Part shown: positions 42,235-53,405 of the stretch, piece by piece | Numbering within the stretch: the first letter of the stretch is position 1 | How the letters are laid out: every line of letters begins with the position of its first letter | From: Branchinecta lynchi | Lineage: Eukaryota > Arthropoda > Branchiopoda > Anostraca > Branchinectidae | NCBI GenBank assembly: GCA_023053575.1 | Contig: JAKZAP010000017.1 | Location: 1,433,501 to 1,497,500 of the forward strand | Reading direction: 5' to 3' | Length of the DNA: 64,000 nucleotides | The notes under the pieces: generated by a model | Seen by the model: only the letters and a program-made list of their open reading frames with translations | What the model was told of the DNA's origin: nothing | Database searches by the model: none | Made by a program: the position numbers and the translations under genes

Positions 42235-42700
42235 GCAATATACATGGCTTGATAATTTTATTCCTACAATTCTGGTACATTTGCTAGAGAAAAACGAGTA
42301 TAAACATATACGGTGACTTGATGTTGACTTTCTTGTGCATTTGACAACGGAATGTCGAGGATGGTAAATTTATAAATGATAAGAAATAAAATTAATCACT
42401 ATGTCTCTACTATTCCATATTAAATAAAAATAAATCTTGTAAATAATACCTACAATCACTAATGAGTCAATGATGTTAAAGAAATAGTAAGTTATTTAAA
42501 GTGTTAAAACGGAGCTTAATTCGCCTACCCGTCTTAACACGACATGTCAATAAGGAAGTAACGAGAGGATAAAGTAATAGCATTTAAATCCATCTTTTCA
42601 GAATTTGTTTTCGCAGAATCAGGATTTCCACGAGTGTTCTACCCCGAATGCCTAGGCAGTGCCACCAGACACCTATGCTCCTGGGGTCTGGAATTCAACA
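42235..42700. other. no gene recognised
   Basis: AT-rich; no repeat partner found. Confidence 0.35.
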
Positions 42701-42711
42701 CCGCATGAGGT

Positions 42712-42998
42712 CAGAGACGTTACTAGCCAAAATGTTTGGGCGGGGGGGGGGGGGGGGGACGAGGCATTTACCGACTGGCTGGTAATTTTACCAACTTTTT
42801 CTGCAGAAAAAACGACTGTTTTCAACATCAAAAATGACATTTTTGAAAAAAAATTCAGAAAAATTCACTGATTGAAATCGAACAATTTTCAGAAAAACCG
42901 ACTGTTTTCATGAAAAAAATCAACTATTTTGAGGACTTCGCGCCGACTCGGTTATTTTTTACCGACTGGCCAACAGCATTGGGGGGGGGGGGCGTCTT
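42712..42998 (+). mobile_element. hAT MITE, right end lost
   Basis: CAGAGACGTTACTAGCCAAAATG, a long G run, ACCGACTGGCTGG, several 'AAAACCGACTGTTTTC' words and CGCGCCGACTCGGTTATTTT match the copy at 50860-51231. After GGGGGGCGTC it runs directly into element 6, so the last bases are missing. Confidence 0.7.
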
Positions 42999-43004
42999 GG
43001 GTGT

Positions 43005-43838
43005 GAGGATTCTTTGGGTGCAAGTTCGTAGATGGGCTTCGTAGCCCTACATTTAGGGGTGGAGGAGGGGGTTCAAATTAAGGGGCAAACAAAATATTTT
43101 GAAACAGCTAATGTGATAGTCGATTATGGGGTAAGAAGACATGCTGAACGTGATGATGAAAACCATTTTCTCGCCGGACAAATAGTTCGTCCGGAATCCA
43201 GCAAAAACCTGAAAATTTCCTAAGAGTAAAATTATTATTTGATTTTGATTAGGTATTCGATTTAGGGGTAAGAAGACTTGCTGAACACTTGTGTGAAAAT
43301 CATTTTCTACCCGGACAACTAGTTCGTCTGGAATCAAGCCAAAACCTCAAAATGTGTTAAAAGTAAAAGTCTTAATTGTAGTTGATTAGAAATCCGATTT
43401 AGGGGTAAGAAGTGATGCTGAATCAGTATATGACAATCATTTCTTACCCAGAATCCGGATGGAGCCGGAAAATTTGTTATAAGTTAAATTTGTATTTGAA
43501 GTTGATTAAATATTCGATATTGGGGAGAGATGATACTCTGAATTCGTTTCTTAGCTTTCTTTTTTTACCGGACAAGTAGTTCCAGAATTCGGTCGAAACC
43601 GGAAAATTGGCAGAAGTAATTGGCAGGAAGTTTTCGTCAAAAAAGAAATGACTTACAGGGGTAAACACACATGCTGAATCCATATCTGAACTTGGTTTTC
43701 ACAGATGAATAGCTATTTGGCCTTAATCTGTTTCTGAATTTCGATATTAAATATTATCAAGGAGTCTGGCGAAGACAAGACCAAATTGTCTAGATCAAAT
43801 ATTGGATTTTTGGGATCCCATCGAAACCTTTGGTCTTA
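43005..43838 (-). mobile_element. GGATCC-family tandem-core element 6
   Basis: Lacks the GGGATCCCAAAACG end and microsatellite; starts at TGTGAGGATTCTTTGGGTGC, keeps about four core units and the GGGATCCCATCG-AAACCTTTGG end. Its missing end abuts the hAT MITE, pointing to a deletion or recombination joining the two. Confidence 0.75.
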
Positions 43839-43997
43839 TTCTTATCGAAAACATAATTTGCTTTCTTCTTTTCTTTTTTTTTAGGGGGGGGGGCAAGGCC
43901 GCTTTGTTGACGGAAGATCGTTCATTAGTGGATTTTTCTTGTCAGTTTGATATGTCTTCATTCTTTTTTTCTCTCCTTCTTTTTTTGATTTGTTTCC

Positions 43998-44460
43998 CTT
44001 AAAGGACCACTCTTGCTGATTCTGTCTTTTATAATGTACTTAGCTCCCATATGGAACTATAAGCTTCTAAAATCCCCACTTTTTTCCACTGTTTCGTTTC
44101 GAATTACGAATCTTTGGCGCTTTTTCGTCCTAGCCGTGTTGGCCTGTCACCCAACAAAAAGTTTGCAGGAATCTTCATTGTTCGCTGACAACTCTTTCAT
44201 AAATAAGGATGTGATAATCTGCTGGTTATAACTTCTTTTATTTGCTTGGTTTTCTCACTTTTTAACCAGGACACGTTCAGTTTTCAAATACTTTCGGCCC
44301 AGCCGCCGCGTCGGAGAGCAGGAAGTCTTCATATAATCGGCAAGCGCTAGCAAGAGTTAGTTTCAGGAGGAAAGTAATGGTATTTTCGAAAACCTTTTTT
44401 TTTTTATCCATTTTATAGGGAAAAGATCATTTCTAGTATGAGTTGTACTTTAAGATTATG
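43998..44460 (+). repeat. copy of the 8225-8685 repeat
   Basis: Over about 460 bp it matches the complement of 8225-8685 (AACTATAAGCTTCTAAAATCC, GACACGTTCAGTTTTCAAAT, CGCCGCGTCGGAGAGCAGGA). Confidence 0.65.
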
Positions 44461-44619
44461 TGAATAAAGAGTAAGCCCCGACTATGTCCAGCCTTATGGT
44501 GGGGCCATAAACAGTTAATGTTGTCTATTTTTTGTATGAATAAAACTACAAAGTGTTATGCATTCCTCATTTTGTATGACAACAAAGGTCAAATTCGGCG
44601 GTAACGCTCTGACAGCTGC

Positions 44620-44660
44620 TTTTGAAAAATAAAATTCTATTCTCATTCTCATTCTTGAAA
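44620..44660 (+). repeat. LINE-like 3' end with (ATTCTC)n tail
   Basis: GCTTTTGAAAAATAAAATTC followed by TATTCTCATTCTCATTCTT. Confidence 0.45.
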
Positions 44661-44929
44661 AAAAGGAACAGCATGTAAGATACAATTATAACTCAACCAT
44701 AAAAAAGGAAAGAAGCACTATTTGTATAACTGTTACTTAAGTGCTGGATAGAGGCTGAATACTTCCAGTAAACTAGCACGGCACTCTGTAAGAGCCTCAT
44801 CGGATCTTTAATTAACCCAGACATTTCGTGTAACTCGTTGATTCATGAAATAAGAGAAATTTAGTAATGGGAAAGGAATACTCATTAAATGACCTGTCTT
44901 ACCTATAATACTAATGCAACCTACTTCCA

Positions 44930-45110
44930 TAATCACTCTGTTTATTTCTAAGCATCTTGCAATAAGTCAATGGATCTCGGAAAAGCCTCAAAACACAAAA
45001 CCGTGAGTTATTTGTTGAAAGGACAGCCTAGTTTTAAAGTGTTCAAATATTTAAAATATTGTAAGTTGGAGAGTAAATAGTGCCAGGGGTCCTTTAAGCA
45101 TTTGAAGTCT
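44930..45110. repeat. dispersed repeat ending AGGGGTCCTTTAAG, copy 1
   Basis: Matches 53225-53405 and 61735-61905: ACAGCCTAGTTTTAAAGT, TTCAAATATTT, AGTAAATAGTGC, GGGGTCCTTTAAG. All three are in the same orientation. Confidence 0.65.
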
Positions 45111-45420
45111 TTTCTTTCTCAGATAAAACTTTGGGCGTAACTGATGGCACTACTGAGGGGGTATCAATATCATAAAAAGCCTGATCCTACTTTTAGTACG
45201 AAATCCATACTATACGTTTCGAAAATGACTTTTCTGACAGCGGATAATCCTTCAAAGTCTTCGCCCCCTGGCTTAACCTCGCCTTGTTGGAAACTTTACT
45301 ATTAATCTTGGACCGTAACTCAGGAGATGAGAGACACTTGCAACGTAAACATGTTTTTCCCTCAAGGTCAAAATCCATAAAAGTTTACAAAGCCAAAGCA
45401 TATTTTTTACGAACGGCTTT

Positions 45421-46040
45421 GTTTTTGGGATCCCAAAACGTAAGTGGAGGGATACCTATGACTTCGTAACAGTTGTCCGTCTGTCAGCACCGCTACTCTC
45501 GAAGGGGCTGAACTATTTTGTTTAAACTTGGTGTAAGGATCCATTGGGTCGAAGTACAGGTCAAGTTTGTGGATGGGGATGGGGATTACGGATGGGGGTT
45601 TAAATTAGGCTAAGGGATGAAACAAATATTTTTAAAGGTGATGTGAGGATCAATTTAGGGATACAGGGACATGGTGAATCCAGGAATGAACTTGATTTTC
45701 TGACCTGACAAATAGTTCACCCGGAGCGAGAAAACAGGAACTTCGTACAAGTAAAAGTGATATGTGAAGTTAAATAAAAGTTAGGAATACAGGGATACAG
45801 AGAGGTGGTGAATCTGTTTTTGAATTTTTCTTTTCGTCCAACAGTAGTTCGCCCGGAATCCGGCGAAAACTGAAAAATGGTAAGAGTGAAATTCTTATTT
45901 GAAGTTGATTAAAGGTTAAACGTTGGTCGATTAGAGCGTCGATTCAGAGGTAAGAATACATCCTGAATCTCTACTTGAAGATTATGGTCCCGCCGGACAA
46001 TTAGATTGACAAGAATCTGGCGAAAAATGCAAATTTGGTA
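45421..46040 (-). mobile_element. GGATCC-family tandem-core element 7, truncated
   Basis: Has the GGGATCCCAAAACGTAAGTGG end and diverged core units; the CAAGACC end is missing. The most diverged copy. Confidence 0.65.
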
Positions 46041-46221
46041 GAAGTAAAGTTTATGGGCAATGCTAGAGGATGGAACGTACTTATAAACCTACTTATTAGT
46101 TCACTGCTGGAAATTTTCGATATTTTCAATGTAGCGTTAAGGAATTGAGTTATAAAGGCTTGATGAAGACAGCAGCATAAAACTCCCAAAATATGCTTCT
46201 AAACGAACAAGTGTATATTAC

Positions 46222-46445
46222 CTTGCCCTTTCGAATTTCCTTTTTTTAACCGACACATTAGCCTCCTCACGGATCTGCCTGTCGCGGTTTTTGAATATCG
46301 ATGATTTCGCTTTCGCCTTTTGGCCGTCGCTGTTTTGACTTGTAACATATGTTCCATGGTATCGATGTACTGCGTCCAGCAGTTCAGTTACATGGATCAG
46401 TATTGTTATCATGTTCCTAACACCCGAGCACATTATTAATAGTTC
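46222..46445 (-). CDS. exon C of the split host gene
   Basis: On the minus strand GGTTAATCAG precedes the exon, with a T-rich tract about 20 bases upstream, and GCAAG|GTAATA follows. In phase 0 (as exon B requires) it encodes ELLIMCSGVRNMITILIHVT, ELLDAVHRYHGTYVTSQNSD, then a basic stretch GQKAKAKSSIFKNRDRQIRE and EANVSVKKRKFERA, leaving two bases, AG. The frame stays open for another 15 codons upstream, so the acceptor could lie slightly earlier. The first half looks like an amphipathic helix, the second half is Lys/Arg-rich. No family recognised. Confidence 0.5.
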
Positions 46446-46744
46446 CTGATTAACCAGCACCCATTTGACGAAATAAAAAGAGTCAAAGCTCCACCTCCAA
46501 GATTATGCTTCCGCTATTACAAAAATAGACACGACCGGATTTCGGTAACGTCCACCCACACATCCTGCACGTCCTACAAGAGAAGATATCCCCCCCCCCC
46601 CCCGAGAAAGAAACAGTTTGTAATTCCCCGCGGATTAAGTGAGTCATGAAGTGTCGGCTGTTCTAAAAATAAACACAATCGGAAAACGGGAAATCCTTAG
46701 GACTCTCTTAGATAAATACCCCAGGAAATTGTTTCGGAAGATAG

Positions 46745-47181
46745 GTACGAGATGAGGGAATTGAATGGAACGCGATACATGTTATCCAGAAGAGGGGATA
46801 AGAGCTCGGCATATGTACTGAGACAGGTACATGGTTGCTGTGTACAAAAATTTGAGCAACAACATACCACCCAACATTTCGGTGCCAAACAACAGGAAAA
46901 CCACCAGAGGCCACCCAAAAAAGCTGACAAAGAGGCCTGTACTGAAGCGGTATGCACAGACCTTCTTCACAAGTAGATCGATCAACTTGTGGAACGCACT
47001 AGCAGATTCCACTGTTACCTGCCAGACAACAAATAGTTTCAAAGAACATTTGGATAAGGAGTGGTCCGGCAAACAGTGGAGATTCAACTGGAAACCTGAA
47101 CAAGACGCACTCGTCAAGGCGTATATTAGGAGAAATCCTATTCGCCTGGAATTGGCAAATTTGCAGGTAATCTGCGGGTAA
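46745..47181 (+). pseudogene. LINE ORF2 C-terminal remnant
   Basis: MVAVYKNLSNN, then TRGHPKKLTKRPVLKRYAQT, FFTSRSINLWNALADSTVTC and TTNSFKEHLDKEW. The order 'RGH..KL.K......R..FFS.R.VNLWN.LP...V.A.S...FK..LD..W' is the standard end of CR1/Jockey-type polymerases. About 30 upstream codons are recognisable in another frame. Frame intact to the stop at 47181. Confidence 0.75.
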
Positions 47182-47184
47182 GAC

Positions 47185-47990
47185 CCAAAGTCATCATCTA
47201 CGGTGTCTTACAATGCGACTGCCGAAACATAATTCTACATATTCCAGTTTAAAGCGGTTTAGTTCCTATTGGTCCCCCAATGATCATCAACGTCTAATTA
47301 AGGTAGCGTTCCACTGGGTTCTTATTATATAGTTACTATCGTTACTGTTCTTTTTAGTATTTTCGTTCCGGAGGCCACCGTAATAAGTAAATCAGCTCCT
47401 CCCTCTTATTACTTCGTTCCATGACTGTTAAGATCGTTACAATTTACGTACGATGATCAGGATGATAACAATAAAGGTTAACTTGCAAGAACAAATAATC
47501 AGATAGAACCACTGTCTTTGGTACCATGCAGCGACTACGAATACCCCGACAAAACTGAGCGAGCCTAGAGGTACTTACTGTGGCTTTTTATTGGTCTACT
47601 CTGTATTTCCGTATTCACCGTTGCTCATCGCAGAGAAATAAAATTCAGGAGGCGTGTTCCGCGCGCTGACCCGCTCTTGAGCGCGTCCAAAAAAACAATC
47701 AGCTTTGTCTTCTATTTTCCCAAGGTGGTTTCACAGCGATATAGCTAATTGTAGAGGTTAACAAAACGTGATGTGGCGCGAAGCTACTAACCTCCGCTCG
47801 TTCACAGCGGAGTTTTTTCTATATAGTTTTTTTGAAAAGGATTTTTGTCTTCTTTGGTAGTACTTATTTGCTACTTTTATAGGAAATTTTGTTTAACAAA
47901 ATGCAACCCTAGCCTACTGTATAAATCTGAACATGACTACTAAGTGACCCGGGCATTTCTGTTTATAACAATAAAATCCTTTTCGAACAC
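47185..47990. other. no gene recognised
   Basis: Presumed intron between exons B and C. No repeat partner found. Confidence 0.35.
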
Positions 47991-47994
47991 CATC

Positions 47995-48940
47995 TTTTTG
48001 GGATCCCAAAATGTAAGTGTCCGTCTGTAAGCACAATAACTCTCGAAGGGAATGAGATATTTTGATGAAACTTGGTGTAAGGACTCTCTGGATCAAGGGA
48101 GAGGTCGAGTTCGTAGACGGACCTTGTAGCTCAACCTTTAGGGGTGGGGAGGGGTTTCAAATTAAAGGGCGAACAAATTTTGTTTGAATAGCTAATGAGA
48201 TAGTCGATTTAGGGGTGAGAAGACATGCTAAACATGAATATGGAAACCATTTTCTCCCGTACAAGTAGTCCGTCCAAAACTGGGAAATTTGTTAAAAGTA
48301 AAAGTTTTATATAAAGTTGATTAGATGTTCGATTCAAGGGTAAGAAGACAAGCTGAAAATTGTATGATAACATTTTCTTGTCGGACAAGTAGTTTGCCCG
48401 GAATCCGTCCGAAACCGGAAAACTTGTCAAAGGTAAAAGTTTTATCTGAAGCTCGATTTAGGGAATAAGAGGACAAGCTGAATCCGCTTTTGACAATCAT
48501 TTTCTATCCAGACATACAGTTCGACCGGATTCAGGCTGGAACCGGATTTTGTTTTAAAAGTTAAAGTTTCTGAAGTTGATTAGATGTTCGATATAGGGGT
48601 AAGGAGATACGCTAAATTCATTTTTGAGCTTTAGTTTTTGACGAGTGAGTAGTTCGCCTGGAATCCGGTCAAAACCGGAGATTTGGCAGAAGTAAGGCAG
48701 GAAGATTTGATCAGTTTCGTCAAAGTAGATATGACGTATAGCTTAGGGGTAAATACACACATGGTGAATCCAGATCTGAACCTGGTTTTCTCAGATGATG
48801 AGCCATTGACCATCTTCTGTTTCTAAATCTTATTAGTAAAAATGTTAAAGGAGTCTGGCGAAGACCGGATATCTACAAGACCAAATTGTACGGTTCAAAT
48901 ATTACATTTTTGGAACCCATCGAGACCTTTGGTCTTTTTC
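47995..48940 (-). mobile_element. GGATCC-family tandem-core element 8
   Basis: GGGATCCCAAAATGTAAGTGTC, then GTCTGTAAGCACAATAACTC, about five core units and CATCGAGACCTTTGGTCTT. About 50 bases near the first end, including the microsatellite, are deleted. Confidence 0.75.
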
Positions 48941-49212
48941 ATTTGCGGCGAACCAGATGACATCTAGCGGCGTGGCTATTAGAGAGATAGGATTAATCAA
49001 GCCTAAAACGGTGTTGCCGCTGGTCGCAGAATTCTGCAATCATTTTTAGTGGGAATGTGATTTTAACTATATAGGAACCAGGTTGGTTGGCTAGAAAAGC
49101 AACATTTCCCTTCAGTTTTTGAAGATTTTTTCCCATTATGTTTGCCAACATTTTTTCTGTTTTATTGTGTAGTGTTTTCTGGTTTTTCTTCCTGAAAGTT
49201 ACGTTTGTATTT

Positions 49213-49708
49213 AAAAGTGCTCGATGAACTTCTGTGAGGTTGATACGGCTTCGTATCATCCTTTCTGGAGGCTGATACGATATCTTATCAATATCGCACC
49301 AGCCTCCACAAAATTTACTGTCTTAACAGAAGACCTGTGGGACATAGGCAGATATATGTTACGTTACTATCTATCTGTTCGAGAAAAGTTATTAAAGGTT
49401 AATATCTGAAAATAACGACGAGACGGCAATTGAAAATAACCTGTCCGAGCCGAAGGCGATGCAGGTTATGAAAAATATCATCCGTTTACTTTTTCGCTAA
49501 TGGGGTCTCTTACGCGAGTTCCTGCTGAACAAAAAGTTATGATCATATAACTTTTCTCGAACAGGTATGCAATGCATATCTTCCTATATCCCACAGGAAG
49601 TTATTTTATGACAATTAATTTCGTGGAGGTTGTTACGACTTCGTATCATCCTCCATAGAGGCTGATACGAAGCCGTAAGAGCCTCTGAGATGTTCATCGA
49701 GTACTTTT
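49213..49708. mobile_element. foldback element with CTCGATGAAC ends
   Basis: AAAAGTGCTCGATGAACTTC at the left is matched inverted by the right end (49690-49708). Arms extend to about 180 bp each (CCTGTGGGACATAGGCAGATA, CTGTTCGAGAAAAGTTAT) around a centre with CCGAGCCGAAGGCGATGCAGG. No coding capacity. Long arms suggest a MULE-like or foldback element. Confidence 0.7.
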
Positions 49709-49819
49709 CCTTAAATACTGAAAAGTAGAAGCTGACATCCAATACTAAATTTTAAAAAAATACTTTCAGTAAAAAAAAACAAAAAAAAATTATATATAAA
49801 AAATAAGAAATAAAATAAA

Positions 49820-50035
49820 TGTTGAAATGCAGAACATTTTACTCTCTTAGACAATCAGTCTGTGTCCTAGGTTATACCTTGTCACCGTCAGATTACCACT
49901 CAAAATAAAGCTTGTCAACTGAAACAACATACTACTATCCCTTGCTTTCTAAAAGCTAGTTATTCAGCATTGAAATTATGACAGAACATCTTACTCTCAT
50001 AGACAACCAGCCATGTCCTAGGGCATAATCATTAT
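49820..50035. repeat. diverged tandem pair, period about 147 bp
   Basis: CAGAACATTTTACTCTCTTAGA and TGTGTCCTAGG at 49830 recur as CAGAACATCTTACTCTCATAGA and CATGTCCTAGGG at 49981. Confidence 0.5.
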
Positions 50036-50138
50036 TATGATCACAATCCTATCTTTTCTGCAAAAAATCCTAACACCAGCCAGCATCATTTCCAAAAGCA
50101 ACATTAAAAATATAATATTTGACAATATCGAAAATTAC

Positions 50139-50329
50139 CTTGAGGTCTTCCACAGCTCCGGCAGTGTGGTACCTCCTTCCCTCGCCGTTTCTGGCCAATC
50201 GCTTTGCGAAAGCAGCGGCACCGGGCATGCTCTTTGCCAATGAGAGGTCTTCTTCGCTAAGCCCCACCTCCTCTATGAGGTTGTCGGGTAAGACCTCCAT
50301 GCCCGATGGCGGGAGACGGAGAACGGTGG
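50139..50329 (-). CDS. exon B of the split host gene
   Basis: TTGATTATCTTTTAG precedes and CTCAAG|GTAATTTT follows on the minus strand. Two bases enter, completing the single G left by exon A as Ala. The frame reads TVLRLPPSGMEVLPDNLIEE, VGLSEEDLSLAKSMPGAAAF, AKRLARNGEGRRYHTAGAVE and DLK, leaving in phase 0. GC content is clearly higher than in the flanks, as expected for coding sequence in this DNA. The acidic N-terminal part and the basic GRRYHT segment look like a conserved cytoplasmic protein. I cannot name the family. Confidence 0.65.
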
Positions 50330-50394
50330 CTAAAAGATAATCAATTTTGACACTCTTGATGAATAACCCTTCGTGTCGACGAAGAATTACCATG

Positions 50395-50485
50395 CGATCA
50401 GCGAAGAGCCAGAAACGTCACAACAAACGTCGTTGATTGGTTTACAGAGGCTTGAATAAATATAGACGGTTCGTTTGGGTGACCT
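50395..50485. repeat. repeat shared with 40022-40085
   Basis: GCGAAGAGCCAGAAACGTCAC, CGTTGATTGGTT, CGTTTGGGTGAC. Confidence 0.55.
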
Positions 50486-50859
50486 TTCTTGTTCTTCCCG
50501 AAGTTCACTTGTGTGTTTCCGACTTAGTCATATAGAGTACTCAATACAATTTAGTTCCAAGACGGGAAAGAAAAAATAAAAGAAAAAATGACGCTGTGCT
50601 TTCGATAACAACCTGAATGCAGAAAATGTAAAAAAAAAATAGATAGGAGAAAGCACTAATCTGACCTAACAAATCCCTAAATGACAAGTGGAAAAACGAT
50701 AAAGAGAAGAATCGCGAATCTACAATAACGTTATCTGGGTAGGGCAATGCTTAACTCCTGCGTGCTGAGGCACAGATCTAAACATTCACAGCTCTTCATT
50801 ATTTTATTTCCCCCTCAACCGTCATAGCCTCCCTAGCCCCCCACTGTACCACCCATGGC
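50486..50859. other. no gene recognised
   Basis: GACTTAGTCATATAGAGTA at 50522 also occurs next to the repeat at 7785. Nothing else assignable. Confidence 0.35.
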
Positions 50860-51231
50860 CAGGGGCGTTACTAGCCAAAATGTTTGGGGGGGGGGAGGCA
50901 AGATACTTACCGATTCGCTGGTCATTTTTACCGACTGTTTTTGCTTATAAAAAGGACTCTTATTGAGTTAAAACGACTGAGTTGACAAAAAATCGGCTGA
51001 TTTTAAGAAAAAACACTATTTTCAAGAAAAAATCGACAATTTTTTCTAGAAAAGCCACTGTTTTTTAAAAAAGCGACAGTTTTGAAAAAAATCAACTGTT
51101 TCCAAGAAAAAAATCGACTGTTTTTACGAAAAAATGCAGCGCTTTGCGCCGACTCGGCTATTTTTTGCCAACTGGCAGACAACGTTCACCGGAGGGGGGG
51201 GGGTGCCCCCCCCCTAGTGGTGACGCCCCTG
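50860..51231 (+). mobile_element. hAT MITE, complete, 8-bp target duplication
   Basis: CAGGGGCGTTACTAG and the inverted CAGGGGCGTCACCACTAG form the ends. The flanks CCCATGGC and CCCACGGC differ at one base. The interior holds G runs near both ends, degenerate AAAAATCGACTGTTTT words and GCGCCGACTCGGCTATTTTT. Best copy of the family in the window. Confidence 0.85.
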
Positions 51232-51239
51232 CCCACGGC

Positions 51240-51945
51240 AACTGGAAGCTTGACTGGTTCTGAAAACTTTCCATCAAGAACGAGGTTGTTCATTAGACGA
51301 AAATTATGAACAAAGGCCAAAGCCGAATATTAGGCTAATTGCAGCGACACTACTCGAGATCAGAGCTGAAGGAGAAGAGGCTTGAGATATTGGGATTGTA
51401 AAGCCAAAGTGACCCTTGTGTCTGACTGATTAGGATCAGCCCGTGCACATAATAAAGGGGCTTTTAAGGGCTAAGAGAAAGGTCTAAAGCGGGAGAACTA
51501 GTCGAATTGGGACACGGTCTACTAGTTGCATTTTAGATCGCCGTTGGCGGTCGGCTTTCGTTAAATTTCGTTTTTATCCAAACGTCTGACTTATTTCCAT
51601 TTCCCCGATAACTTGCTGAATTTTCTTTTTCTTTGTTCAAGTGGGAACTTGTCTATAATATCTTTGTCTGTCAAGTTGTTGTCAATCGACCTTGAGCTTT
51701 ACCCATATATATTATCATTTTATACAGACGAGTAATTAAACGTTGAACCTCAATCCTTGAAATGTCTCCCACTACCCTCCCACCTGATGCGCCCATTAAC
51801 AATCTTTCGCGTTCGCAGCTGAAGCCAGTTAAAAGCAAAACAAAGAGGCACATGTTCCCTATTTCCTATTTTATTTAAGGCACTAGCTCTCCTACTAATT
51901 GTATATGGCCACTAAACAACAGGGCCATTCTATGTCAAGGCTGTT
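51240..51945. other. no gene; one spurious exon-like stretch
   Basis: Minus strand 51790-51830 has a good acceptor (AACTGGCTTCAG) and donor (ATCAG|GTGGGA) around LRTRKIVNGRIR, but its phase would break the A-B junction. Confidence 0.3.
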
Positions 51946-51949
51946 ACCG

Positions 51950-52118
51950 CCATTGAGGAAGTCCACAGAAGAGCAACAAAAACAGTGCCAGCCATTCGCC
52001 ATCTCCCTTATGAAAACCGGCTTCAAAAATTACGATTGCCCAGTTTATCTTACAGATTTCTACGAGGGGATTTGATCGCAACTTTTAAAATTTGCCGTAG
52101 TTATTATGCCATAGACAT
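51950..52118 (+). pseudogene. LINE RT thumb fragment
   Basis: VHRRATKTVPAIRHLPYENR, LQKLRLPSLSYRFLRGDLIA and TFKIC match the 'VQRRATK.V..I...PYEERL..L.LPSL.YRR.RGD.I..FK' segment of CR1-type polymerases. It ends at a T16 run. Confidence 0.65.
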
Positions 52119-52251
52119 TCGTCTTTTTTTTTTTTTTTTTTGTAAATGCACTGGCAAACCTGTTTACCTCGTTTTGTTCCCGATTAAGCGTGTTTTTAAT
52201 GTGAAAATTACTTTTTTTGCTATTAATCCGGCTTACCAACTTAACGCCCCC

Positions 52252-52380
52252 ATGACAAAACGTCCCCTGGCGAAACGTCCCCGTGACGAAAAGTCCCCAT
52301 ACAAAACGTCCCCATGACAAAACGTCCCCTTGTCAAAACATCCCCGTGACAAAACGTCCCCGTGGCGTAACGTCCCCAAG
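52252..52380 (+). repeat. 17-bp minisatellite, about 8 units
   Basis: Units of CATGACAAAACGTCCCC with substitutions. All frames across it are open only because the unit lacks stops. Its inverted partner is at 53583-53672. Confidence 0.85.
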
Positions 52381-52811
52381 CATAGATTTTAAGTTCGCCT
52401 CGATCTTCTGGTGCAGGATCGAGGTAAAACAACTTCAGAGTGTGCATTACAGATGTTACATTCCTTATAAGCAGGAAGATCCGACATAGAACCGGTTGCT
52501 TCATAAATGTATTGTATTGTTTTCAGTTGAAATATTTCGTGCAACTGCTCCTCAGAGAAAGGGGAAGCCCGCAGTGGCTCAAACGACAGTCAAACAAGGA
52601 AAATGCAAAAATAAGCGTAATGCCGTTACTGGTTAAAAATGACAAGGGAAGCGAGGAAACGAAAGCGGATGGAACGATGGTTAGGTAGAGGGACATAGTT
52701 AAGCTAGCTAGACGGTTTTAGTCCTTTAATAAAAAATTCTAATACAAAATATCACCAAATTCAATATAAAAAACTTTAAAGTTTTAAAACAAAAGCGACA
52801 TGATACCTTCG

Positions 52812-53175
52812 ATGTAATGTAATGTAATATTTATGTTTCACCCATCGTAAAGGAAAGAGAAACTGATGGAGTATAAAAAAGAATGAAAGTAGAAAAAAGA
52901 CAGAAAAAAGATCACACAACAAAGAAAACAAAAAGCAAATCACAGAGGGAAAAATCACACTTATAAATCACAAAATGTCAAAAAACAATCCCTTGCCACT
53001 CATGGCGGCTCTTACTGCATTTTACTCGTTGACATAGCTCATCGAGCTTTCAAATCGGGTCAACGATACCGTATTTATTGGTCATGTAGATGTTGCGCGT
53101 CCAAGGAGGAAGACGAAGAAGGTATTTTGCGAATTTAAAGTAAATCCGTGTAATTTTTAGTCGGTCCGTATCATT
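52812..53175 (-). pseudogene. LINE 3' fragment with (TAATG)n tail
   Basis: On the minus strand FKFAKYLLRLPPWTRNIYMT and NKYGI are readable, followed by the 3' UTR (CTCCATCAGTTTCTCTTTCC) and a GTAATGTAATGTAATAT tail. Same family as 14354 and 34243. Confidence 0.6.
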
Positions 53176-53224
53176 TAAAGCTTCAGAAAATGTGTATCAC
53201 GCTGTCGAAGTTTTTCCATCAGAA

Positions 53225-53405
53225 AAACCGGTTATGTAAATTGTTTACCTGTTTTCGCTACAAGTCAGCGGGTCTGGGAAAGGCTTAAAACAGCCAAAAA
53301 CGTGGGTTATTTGTTGCAAGCACAGCCTAGTTTTAAAGTATTCAAATATTTTAAAATACTGTAAGCTGAAGAGTAAATAGTGCGAGGGGTCCTTTAAGAA
53401 ATGGC
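53225..53405. repeat. dispersed repeat ending AGGGGTCCTTTAAG, copy 2
   Basis: See 44930-45110. Confidence 0.65.

Noticed and set aside
46697..47117. Three overlapping 68-111 codon minus frames
   Set aside because: Antisense of the LINE C-terminal remnant at 46745-47181.
31336..50329. Direct splicing of exon B to exon D (EDLK joined to RQDTKDSS)
   Set aside because: The join is in phase and reads smoothly, but C, F and I lie between with their own matching phases. It may be an alternative transcript; sequence alone cannot decide.
51790..51830. Extra exon LRTRKIVNGRIR on the minus strand
   Set aside because: Splice signals are good, but the phase required between exons A and B gives a stop codon.
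52241..52504. Frames encoding repeated DKTSP or GTFCHGDV peptides
   Set aside because: These are translations of the 17-bp minisatellite in different frames, not a protein.
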